Origin: Tolypocladium sp. Sup5 PDA-1 | Taxonomy: Eukaryota; Ascomycota; Sordariomycetes; Hypocreales; Ophiocordycipitaceae | DNA length: 11,873 nucleotides | Direction of reading: 5' to 3' | NCBI GenBank assembly: GCA_000750105.3 | Contig: JPHH03000152.1 | Span: 1-11,873 of the forward strand | Shown here: piece by piece, positions 1-7,672 of the stretch | How positions within the stretch are numbered: the stretch's first letter is position 1 | Layout of the letters: each line of letters begins with the position of its first letter | Translations under genes and position numbers: made by a program | Notes under the pieces: model-generated | What the model saw: the letters and a program-made list of their open reading frames with translations, nothing else | The model's database searches: none | Told to the model about the DNA's origin: nothing

Positions 1-597
1 AGTTAAGTTCGGCGCCTAATAGTTTCTTAGAATAGAACGCTATTAGCCTTAGTTTCCTATTCTTATCTCGCTATCTAATTTATGCTCCTAACCCTCGGTT
101 AGAGGCGTCTATTTCGAGTTTAACTTATAACTCTAGGTCGAAGATAGCAAGGACTAGTTCCGAAGTAATTAGATCTTTAATCTTCTAAAATACCTATTTA
201 GTTTCTAGTTTCTATATAAAGGTTATTTCTTTCTTCGTTAGGTCGTAAAGCGGTATCGTATATATACTTATTCCCTTAATAAAGTATCGGTAGTAGTTAG
301 CGAATCCGTTAAAACCCTAAACTTCCTTAACGTTAGTAAGCGTTAGCTACTCTTAGACTACCTTAATCTTATCTTATTATATTTGTATTTCTCCTAGGAT
401 AATAGTATATCCGAGGAAGTCTACTTCTTGCGTATAGAACTTACTTTTTTCTAGTTTAATTAATAACTTCGCATTCTAGAGTACTTATAGTACCTTATAA
501 ACGTATTCCTTATATTCCTTAAGATTCCTTAAGAAGATTAGGATATCGTTAAGGTATACTACTACGAATATATCGAGATATTCGTATAGGACGTTAT
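1..597 (-). pseudogene. pol: Outer Ty3/Gypsy copy, left arm: pol fragment (RT C-terminal half to start of RNase H)
   Basis: Read on the minus strand, this stretch is collinear with inner-element positions 4989-5585 (outer position = 5586 minus inner position), with no net length change. It would encode the end of the reverse transcriptase, from just before the YxDD box, and the start of RNase H. The YxDD box lies at 545-556 and reads Tyr-Leu-Asn-Asp, so the first catalytic aspartate is lost. The inner copy keeps Tyr-Leu-Asp-Asp. Several in-frame TAA/TAG codons interrupt the frame. Differences from the inner copy are mostly C/T and G/A, with an occasional transversion near 124. The arm ends where the inner element inserted and continues beyond the left edge of the window. 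It is a dead fragment. Confidence 0.9.
593..597. repeat. Target site duplication, left copy (GTTAT)
   Basis: GTTAT lies directly before the 5' LTR and is repeated directly after the 3' LTR at 8519-8523. Five base pairs is a normal duplication length for Ty3/Gypsy integrases. In the uninterrupted family sequence the site corresponds to inner positions 4989-4993, where the complement reads ATTAT. This pins the insertion point exactly and shows that the two outer arms were once continuous. Confidence 0.93.
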
Positions 598-697
598 TAT
601 TACGACCTAGGCTAATAGGCTACGGGATAGGCCGGCTGTGCAGGCGCTAATGCGGGCTACATGGAATAATAGTCGGAACGGTTAATTAATAAATAGT

Positions 698-834
698 GGA
701 TCGGTGCGATCTACGGGATAGATCGTGCGATCTATTAGATAGATTATTAACGATCCATGGATTATTAGTAATCTATGGATTATAATAATCTAAGGGATCG
801 TAGTAATCCCTAGGAGCGGCAGCGATCTATCGCT
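698..834. repeat. Cluster of short palindromes in the 5' LTR
   Basis: Inverted repeats follow one another closely here. CGATCTA (707-713) pairs with TAGATCG (719-725). ATCTA (730-734) pairs with TAGAT (740-744). ATCCATGGAT (753-762) is a perfect palindrome. TAATC (769-773) pairs with GATTA (778-782). GGGAT (794-798) pairs with ATCCC (806-810). AGCGAT (821-826) pairs with ATCGCT (829-834). Most share an ATCTA/TGGAT-like core, so the array also looks like a degenerate direct repeat of about 17 bp. The same array is in the 3' LTR at +7488. It could be a regulatory site cluster in U3 or simply a repeat; its function is unknown. Confidence 0.6.
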
Positions 835-836
835 AG

Positions 837-842
837 TATATA
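837..842 (+). promoter_or_regulatory. Possible TATA box of the 5' LTR
   Basis: TATATA followed by a GGACCCCC tract lies just after the palindrome cluster and is kept in the 3' LTR at 8325-8330. The position is plausible for an LTR promoter. TATA strings are very common in RIP-mutated DNA, so this rests only on position and on conservation between the LTRs. Confidence 0.2.
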
Positions 843-1030
843 GGACCCCCTAATTTCCTTACTATAGTATAGATACCTCGCTAGCTTTTAATAACACTCT
901 TTAGTTATAATCTATTATCCGGGATATTCGATCTATTACTATCGTAATAAGACTAGCCTAGTACTATACCCTAACCTTACCTACTAATATAAACCTACTA
1001 GTTTATCCCTTAGGAACCTAAACTATTATA

Positions 1031-1173
1031 TATTAAAAGCTCTTATTTAGAAGGTTATAGCGTTACCCTAAGTAATACTTAATACTATCGAAATAGTACT
1101 ACTAACTAAACCTAGATCGAGCACTAACCCCTAGGGGAAGGCACTACTACCCCTTATAAAACCTACTAATAAA
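1031..1173 (+). other. Leader between 5' LTR and gag, with the expected primer-binding-site position
   Basis: The minus-strand primer binding site should begin at or within a few bases of 1031. The sequence there starts TATTAAAAGCTCTT. I could not match it confidently to the 3' end of a particular tRNA, and RIP may have altered it. The rest of the leader has no open frame and no clear structure, apart from a small palindrome-like CCCCTAGGGG at 1129-1138. Confidence 0.45.
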
Positions 1174-2027
1174 ATGGAAATCTTAGATAATGAGTTAGAT
1201 AACGATACCCCAGATATGAATAAGGAACTCTAGGATAAAGTCTACTGCCTTTAGCGATAAATCAATAACTTAGTCGCCCTCTAGGAGGAATAGACTAAGA
1301 TATACTAAACCTAGGAGAGATCCTTAAGCTAAAAATACCCTAACCCTTTAATAGTACTATAGGAATACTCTAGCTATTTATTACTTAAATACGAGCGTAC
1401 TTTATATACTTCCTAACCTAGTTTCGCTACGAAATAGCAAAAGTATACTTCGCGGCCGGAAACCTTTTTAGCTTAGTAGCTATATAGTTTAAACTAACCT
1501 TGCGCGACTACGTCGCTAACGTAGTAATAGGGATATATAAACTAGAAACTAATAAAATCCTTAATAACTACCCTAAGTTCGAGGAAGCCTTGCGATAGGC
1601 ATTTAGGAATATAGACGAAGAAAGGGACGCTAAAAATAAACTCGATAACCTCTAATAAAAGGGATCCGCGTTAGACTACGCGGTAACCTTCCGATAAATT
1701 ATCTTAAAGATCCTATAGGAGTAGTCTTACTTAATAGGAGCCTTCTACTTAGGATTAAAGGAGAACGTTAAGGACGAACTCTATAAGGAAGAGCGACCCG
1801 ATATATTAGCTAAATATATCGCTATAATTATACGCATCGACGATAGATAGTATAAGAGACGCGAAGAGAGGAGGTATATAAGAAAAGGGTAGAATAGAAA
1901 CCCTACCCGCTACTTTAGTAACTCTCGACGAAAGTATAAAGAACCTATTATACGCTATAATAACTCTAGTCTAGGACGAATAGACTTAGACGTAATATAG
2001 AAAACTAAGCTAAAAGAAGGTAAGAAA

Positions 2028-2069
2028 TACTATAACTATAGGAAGTTTAGATACTTCGCCCGCGAATGT
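2028..2069 (+). other. CCHC zinc knuckle of Gag, three of four ligands mutated
   Basis: In the gag frame the spacing is ligand-X2-ligand-X4-ligand-X4-Cys, the CX2CX4HX4C retroviral knuckle. The first and second Cys positions (2028, 2037) and the His position (2052) all read Tyr (TAC, TAT, TAC); the last Cys (TGT, 2067) is intact. The outer copy at 11443-11484 shows the mirror picture. It keeps TGC for the first ligand and CAC for the His, has TAT at the second, and has lost the last Cys (TAT). Together the copies support TGY and CAY ancestral codons changed by RIP. Confidence 0.85.
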
Positions 2070-3786
2070 AAATAACCTAAGAAGATTAGATAGAAGCTAA
2101 TACTAGAAGGTAAGAAGCACCTTAACGCTATTAATAAGGAACTAGTTAACTATAATAACCTAAACTAGACCGCGTGCTATAATAATAACTATAATATATA
2201 CCTCTTAGATAAATAAGGTAGCGGATAGTTCCCTAGGGAACTAAAAGGAAGCAAAACCATCGCTATAATAGGAAGACGAGGAGTCTCTAGGTTACGAGGC
2301 GTAATTAACGGACGAAGGCTTAAATAATAACGAGAAGAATACGTAGAATTCCCGTATCTAGGAGGAGTATTTAATAAGTAGATACGATAAAATAGAAAGA
2401 AATTCTAGGAAGATATACGCTAATTATACTAGATTAAATAACGATATCGCTACTAAGAGGAAGAGTAATATAAAATAATCGCTAAAGTAAAATAATAATT
2501 ATAGTTAATAGAAGAAGAAGAAAAAATAGAGATATTTAATAATGCGAAGTAATACTTTAAGTCTAATAACGAATAAAGTATTAATAATACTAGCTCCGAA
2601 GATAAGAACTATACGCCTAGCGCGACCGAGGACGGACGATTAGAAGTACCGATACTCTATCGGGAAAACGCGACCCTCGGAGCCTCGCTTAAAGGAAAGG
2701 AAATATTAAACGACGATATAGAAATAAGCGCTATAACCGATATCGGTATATAAATAGAGCTAGAACCTCTTACGGAGATATAATAATCCGCTCTTATCTA
2801 ATACGAACCCGCGCCTAAAGGCAGAGACTATGCTATTACTATTATCGTAACCGATATAATAAACGTAATTATAAGAGACGTATACCTATAAATAGAATAC
2901 GGAGATAACCCTAGGGTCGTACCTAGGCACGAATTATATATATAAATTTTATAGGCTTTATATATCTACCTAGATTACTAAATATATTTCCGAACTAAGG
3001 CACGATACGACGTATTCCCTACTAGGTAGAAGGGATACGCCGTTACTAACCTATATATATTAAACGACTTATATAAATAGAGGGTAACTACGCGATATAT
3101 ATCGTATAAGGTAGTTATCCTAGAACTAAACGAAAACATACCCCTTAAATGCTAAAGCGATCGGTTAATTAATAGGATATATATATTACTTACTTACTAT
3201 ACGTATACCTTTAGGAAGGTATAGGAGTAGCACCGATATATATAGTAAGGATATCCTATTACTCGATAAACTATCTATATATTAATATACGATAGAGAAA
3301 GTTATAGGGATTGCCCCTTGCTAAGATGCCTAGAGTATATAAGAGAAAAAGCACGAGAATAGTATATTAATATATAGGGAATACTAAAACCCTATAAAAT
3401 ATATCGATAAATAATTAATAAATAGTAGCGGGAAGGATATATTAGACCTATCTAAATAGCGCTAAAATATTAGAAGAATAAGAGACTTCTTAATATATAC
3501 TACGAGAAATCGGTATTATAACCTAAATACTATTAGAAATATATAGTTAATTACGAAAACGCTAATTATAGGAAGTATAAAGAGGACTCTAAGGAGATCT
3601 AGCATATACTCGAGGAAATACGCTAAAATAACTTTAACTTCTAGAATATAAGAGGAAAACTAGGATATAAGCATTAGTATAACGAACTAAAGAAGCTTAT
3701 TAACGAAGAAAAATTAAACTAGGATTTAAAAAACAAGGCACGCTATCTATAAAAGGGCTATAGACTAGTATATAATAAAGAGATCT
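2070..3786 (+). other. Uncharacterised gag-frame extension between zinc knuckle and protease
   Basis: About 570 codons stay in the gag frame after the knuckle. An acidic run (four Glu codons from 2511) lies in the first part. A stretch with almost no stops, about 2610-2745, contains a TPSATEDGRLEVPILYRENA-like reading. The later part (about 2950-3780) is rich in Lys, Arg, Tyr and Gln-derived stops. I recognise no domain. The outer copy holds the same segment without net indel (9726-11442), so it is part of the family and not a later insertion. Either the Gag is very long or there is an extra module here. Confidence 0.55.
3728..3734 (+). promoter_or_regulatory. Candidate -1 ribosomal slippery heptamer A AAA AAC
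   Basis: A AAA AAC is placed in the gag frame as X XXY YYZ and lies about 50 bases before the point where the pol frame becomes recognisable. A slip by -1 here leads into frame 2, the pol frame. A weak stem, CTATA (3747-3751) with TATAG (3759-3763), begins 12 bases downstream. The heptamer is unchanged in the outer copy (9778-9784). A-runs are common in this DNA, so chance is a real alternative. Confidence 0.35.
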
Positions 3787-3799
3787 AAGGACCTTATAT

Positions 3800-3960
3800 A
3801 TAATAGAGATAAGTTATAGTAATAAAATAGTATTAGATATCTAGATTATAGGATATCGTATACAAGTACTATTAGATAGTAGCGCGATAGGCAATTATAT
3901 TTTACTAAGAGTCATAAATCATTACTAACTCTTATAGATATAAAAGGAAGAGCTATATAT
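3800..3960 (+). other. Retropepsin-like aspartic protease domain of Pol
   Basis: The reading VLLDSSAIGNYI starts at 3866, with the catalytic Asp at 3875-3877. It matches the usual retrotransposon V-L-x-D-S-G-A-x-x-N-F-I core, with Ser (AGC) in place of Gly. A TGGC to TAGC change in TpG context explains the replacement, and the outer copy has the same AGC. The domain would cut Gag-Pol into its mature parts. A hydrophobic strand (IVLDI, 3827-3841) precedes it, as is normal in the family. Confidence 0.8.
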
Positions 3961-4639
3961 GCTCTAAAATATCGAAGGAGAATCCTTTAAGTATAATAAT
4001 AGAATTATCGATATAGAGATTAATTACCTCGATATCTTAATTTAAGGACGACGAGAATAAGTTAACTTCGACGTTATAGATATATTAGGGCATAACCTAG
4101 TGCTAGGATACCTATAGCTATAGGAAAGTAACCTAATAATTAACTAGAGGATAGGCTAACTATGTTAGAATAAGAACGTAGCCCCCTAGGATTAGAAGAC
4201 TAGAAAGGAAGTAAAATTTTATAATAACTTAGTTACTAATGCAGGGATATACTAACTACCCCTCTTAAATAAGATATTACGGGTAATAAAGACCTAAGTA
4301 GTAACTAATATAGCTCTATAACCTAGTATATAATATAAATAAAATAAAAGAAAGAACTAGAAAATCTAAAGAGTTATTGCTACTCTTAGGAGAGACCTCG
4401 AATAAATTAACGATAATATCGAATTAATAAATAATAGCCTATCGGAAGATAGAATAAAGAACGTTTTAATAGAATACTATAGGTATAAATAACTATTCGA
4501 GGAAGAACTCGAAATAGGACTACCGGAATATAGTTAATAGGATTATAAGATCTAACTTAAAGAAGGAACGACGCCCTTATTCTATAAAATATATAACCTT
4601 AATAAAAAGTAACTCGAAACGCTACGTAACTATATCGAC

Positions 4640-5190
4640 GAAAATCTAAAGAAAGGATATATATAGCTATCGATATCTAAAGTAGGATATCTAGTTATAT
4701 TCGTCCTAAAAAAGAATAGAAAACTCTAACTTATTATCGACTATCGATATATTAACGCCGATACTATTAAGGACCGCATATTACTACCTCTTATTTCGGA
4801 AATAAAAGATAGGCTAGCTAGTATAAAGTAGTTTACGGCGCTTAACCTTAAAGGAGCCTATAACCTTATTAAAATAAAAAAGGGATACGAATAGATAATA
4901 GCTTTCTAAACGAAATTTAGACTATTTAAGTACTTAGTAATGCCCTTCGGGCTTACTAATGCGCTAGTAACCTTTTAGCGAATAATTAATAATATCTTAC
5001 GCGAATATCTTAATATATTTATAGTAGTATACCTCGACGATATCCTAATCTTCTCGAGAAATCTAGAAGAGTATAAGGAATACGTTTATAAGGCACTATA
5101 AGTACTCTAGAATACGAAGTTATTAGTTAAACTAGAGAAAAGTAAGTTCTATATATAGGAAGTAGACTTCCTCGGATATACTATTATCCT
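4640..5190 (+). other. Reverse transcriptase domain of Pol
   Basis: The frame-2 reading shows the family landmarks in order: a VLKKN stretch near 4700, IDYRYIN near 4737, an FTALNLKGAYNLI-like palm segment near 4830, MPFGLTNA near 4940, and YLDDILIFS at 5030. YLDD is intact, with codons TAC CTC GAC GAT. At least six TAA/TAG codons interrupt the domain. The inner element inserted into the outer copy at the place corresponding to 4989-4993, between the FxRI motif and YLDD. Confidence 0.92.
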
Positions 5191-5439
5191 AGGAGAAATA
5201 CGAATGTAATAAGATAAAATTAAGGCGGTCTAAGAGTAGCTAACGCTTACTAATATTAAGGAAGTTTAGGGTTTTAACGGATTCGTTAACTATTACTAAT
5301 ACTTTATTAAGGGAATAAGCGTGTATACGATACTGCTTTATAACCTAACGAAGAAAGAAATAACCTTTATATAGAAACTAGAAACTAAATAGGCATTTTA
5401 GAAGATTAAGGATCTAATTACTTTAGAACTAGTCCTTGC

Positions 5440-5840
5440 TATCTTCGACCTAGAGTTATAAGTAGAACTCGAAATAGATACCTCTAACCGAGGGTTAGGA
5501 GTATAAATCGGATAGCGAGATAAGAATAGGAAACTAAGGCCGATAGCGTTCTATTCGAAGAAACTATCCGGCGCTAAACTTAACTACCTTATCTACGATA
5601 AAGAATTCCTTGCTATTATTAATGCCTTTAAGGAATAGAGATATTATCTCCTAGGAAGTAAGTATAAGGTTAAGGTTTATACTAATTATAAGAATATCAT
5701 ATATTTCGCTATAACTTAATAACTTAGTAGACGATAGATTAGATAGGCAGAATATCTCTTAGAATTCGATTATAAGATTATCTATCGTAAGGGATCTGAA
5801 AACGGACGAGCAGACGCTCTTAGTAAAAGACCTAATTATA
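5440..5840 (+). other. RNase H domain of Pol
   Basis: The domain follows RT in the same frame. The first acidic residue is kept in an EIDTSNRGLG reading (Asp codon 5477-5479). The Glu of a KEFLAII reading is kept (5603-5605). The TDHKN motif reads Thr-Asn-Tyr-Lys-Asn, with Asp GAT changed to AAT (5684-5686) and His CAT to TAT, both RIP-type changes. The motif HRKGSENGRADALS appears as YRKGSENGRADALS near 5790, and this is the usual end of a Gypsy RNase H. Confidence 0.88.
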
Positions 5841-6079
5841 GCTTAGGAGAAGCTCCTAATATAGGATAAATCCTAGAGCTTAATAAAGAAATAGGTAACT
5901 ACTAGTAGAAATAACTAAATATAGTATTTAAGGTATAAGACGACGACCTAATATTCTAGAAAATTAAGGAATAGATAGAAGAACACGTTATATATATCTA
6001 AGAAATACCTAACGGATATAATATAGAATATTCTAATATACCTATATATAACGATAAGATATAGTTACTACCGCTATTA

Positions 6080-7100
6080 CGGGAAGAAACTATTAGGGAG
6101 TTCTACGAATACCTAATATATAGATATTAGGGAATTAGGAAAACGATAGAGCGAATACGACGAAAATTCGATTTTTCTAGAATAAAAGAAATTATTAAAG
6201 AGGTAATTAGCAAGTGCGCCCTTTACGCACGAAGCAAAGCCTTACGATATAAACCTTACGGAGAACTAAAACCACTGCTAGTTCTAGTTAAACTATAGGA
6301 CTCGATCGCTTTTAACTATATCACGAAGCTACTATTATTAAAGGAACCTATAATAAAGGTAAAATATAATAGTATCTTCGTAGTTATAGATTAACTTATT
6401 AAGTATAGGTACTTTATCCTATATAAGGAAGTAAGTAATATAGAAGATCTTATATATATATTCCTAAGGACAATCGTATATAATTACGGACTACCGAATA
6501 AGATTATCTCTAATAGAGGAACTATATTTACTACGAACTTCTAGTAAGTATTAATAGCTTAGCTTAGCACGAAATATAAGCTTAGCATAGCCTACTACCC
6601 TTAGATAAATAGATAGACCGAACGGTTAAACTAGATACTTAAATAGTACCTTCGTTATTATATTAACTATAGATAAGATAACTAGGTTAAATAGTTACTA
6701 ATAGCATAATTAGCTTATAATAGCTTAATTACGGAAGCTACGAAGGTTTCGCTATCGTATACTAACTTCGGGTATAACCCTAAAGTATATTAAATTATAC
6801 GATAAGGACTATAGGTAGAACGAGCTATGCTCTAAGCGGATAAACTAAAGGAACTTTACGAAGAAATAAAGAAAGAACTCGAATATATTAGATAAAGAAT
6901 ATCGATATACGCTAATAAGAAAAGATTAAAGGGACTAATCTTTCGGGAGGGAGATATAGTTTACTTACTTCGACGAAATATTAAAATAAAGTAACTAAGC
7001 GATAAATTAGATTTTAAGAAACTTAGACTATTTCTAGTTAAAAAGGTTATTTTAATAACTAACTACGAACTTTTATTACTAAAAATAATAAAGGTATACC
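6080..7100 (+). other. Integrase: HHCC head and DD35E core
   Basis: In the zinc head, the two His positions (6104, 6125; X6 between) read Tyr. The first Cys is TGC (6215) and the second TAC (6224). In the core, the first Asp reads Asn (AAC, 6314) and the second Asp reads Asn (AAT, 6512). The Glu is intact (GAA, 6620) with exactly 35 residues between the second Asp and Glu, the classic DD35E spacing. A GDIVYLLRRN-like stretch near 6950 marks the C-terminal domain. The losses are GAY to AAY, TGY to TAY and CAY to TAY, each explained by RIP. Inactive. Confidence 0.92.
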
Positions 7101-7183
7101 CTATCTTTTATATTTCGCTACTCGAGATAGTACTATAAGACGTAGAAATATAAGACTATATCGAAGTTATAGACGATAATAAA

Positions 7184-7310
7184 TACGAAGTCGAATAAAT
7201 ACTAGATACTAGGAAATATAATAAAATCTAATAATAGTTAGTTAAGTAGAAAGGATATAGACACGAAGAAAATACCTAGGAACCTGCTAAATATCTTAAG
7301 AACTGCCGGC
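7184..7310 (+). other. Chromodomain at the C-terminus of integrase
   Basis: The reading is YEVE-stop-ILDTR from 7184, then LVK-stop-KGY (the stop at 7247 replaces Trp of KWKGY) and ENT-stop-EP (the stop at 7277 replaces Trp of TWEP). Both Trp to TAG changes are TGG to TAG. The order and spacing match chromodomains, which in chromoviruses bind histone marks and steer integration to chromatin. Insertion into another copy of the same family fits such targeting but does not prove it. Confidence 0.88.
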
Positions 7311-7387
7311 CGTTATTAAGGCAGTTCCGCTAGACTTACGAATAGATACTAGAGGACCTACGTCTATAAGGTCCTTACCTAGACTAA

Positions 7388-7660
7388 GGGATAACTAGTT
7401 AAACTCGTTAGGGATACCTAGCGACTAAAGGTTATCTATTACCTAGCGCTCGTGGGATTCTAGCGTAGGGATAAGTTTATCCTCCTTATCTAGCTTAGCT
7501 ATACCTCGCTAGAATAACTCAGTACTCTTCTCTTTCGCCTTCTTCTTAATACGGCGAATACGAATAAGACGATTTAATGCCTTAGATAATTATAATTAGA
7601 GCTTTTCTAGTAGCTCCCTAGCCTCCTCCTCCTCGGTATCTAACTTTCTTTATTAATCTA
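7388..7660 (-). other. Antisense coiled-coil segment lying between pol and the intact antisense frame
   Basis: On the plus strand this stretch has no supported gene past the end of pol. On the minus strand it carries the Glu-rich then Leu/Lys/Arg-patterned helix of the antisense gene, read in the frame set by GAT at 7640-7638. A Zn cluster followed by a coiled coil is the normal order in Gal4-type factors, where the coil makes dimers. At least five in-frame stops are present. Confidence 0.55.
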
Positions 7661-7672
7661 TTAAACGTATTA

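Larger units (their letters stand above)
598..1030 (+). repeat. 5' long terminal repeat
   Basis: This 433-bp repeat is matched base for base, without gaps, by 8086-8518. Its ends are fixed by comparing the two copies: bases before 598 and 8086 differ, as do bases after 1030 and 8518. By eye, 42 positions differ between the LTRs (9.7 percent) and all are C/T or G/A. Twelve of the differences are complete CG versus TA dinucleotide swaps. The LTR should carry the promoter and the polyadenylation signal, but U3/R/U5 limits cannot be set from sequence alone. Confidence 0.95.
1174..3788 (+). pseudogene. gag: gag (ORF1) with Gag core, zinc knuckle and long C-terminal extension, RIP-inactivated
   Basis: An ATG at 1174 opens a hydrophilic stretch (begins MEILDNELDNDTPDMNKEL) in frame 1, with coiled-coil-like spacing. 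From about 1323 the Gag-like reading continues in frame 3, so a frame break lies near 1310-1330, or the true start lies elsewhere. Frame 3 carries a retrotransposon Gag core (about 1323-1950). Its signs are a pattern ending in a Phe/Ala-rich helix, then FEEAL at 1578 and a GSALDYA-like stretch near 1665. The CCHC knuckle is at 2028-2069. Frame 3 continues to about 3786 as an extension without a recognised domain. Many TAG/TAA codons interrupt the frame. The capsid-like product would package element RNA. The exact start and stop are uncertain. Confidence 0.8.
3782..7387 (+). pseudogene. pol: pol: protease, reverse transcriptase, RNase H, integrase, chromodomain; RIP-inactivated
   Basis: Every pol domain reads in frame 2, which is -1 relative to gag. 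In order: aspartic protease (DSSA at 3875), reverse transcriptase (YLDD at 5030-5041), RNase H (about 5440-5840), integrase with zinc-binding head and DD35E core (about 6080-7100), and a chromodomain (about 7184-7310). About two dozen in-frame stops lie in RT-RNase H alone, most at TAG/TAA explained by former Gln or Trp codons. There is no sign of a frameshift inside pol. The C-terminal stop cannot be told from RIP stops; TAA at 7385 is a guess. The last part overlaps the tail of the antisense gene. Confidence 0.9.

Noticed and set aside
598..617. TACGACC (601) as LTR start
   Set aside because: Comparison of both LTRs and of the target duplication puts the boundary three bases earlier, at TATTA, which also gives a perfect 5-bp duplication.
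1031..1048. A defined tRNA primer binding site
   Set aside because: The sequence after the 5' LTR does not match a tRNA 3' end that I can name, even allowing for RIP changes.
3140..3260. Runs of TATATA as promoters
   Set aside because: Such strings occur throughout the window as products of C to T change in CA/TG and carry no positional support here.
5440..5840. A host gene or tRNA gene hidden among the repeats
   Set aside because: No host-like coding frame and no tRNA-like fold with A and B boxes was seen on either strand in any part of the window.
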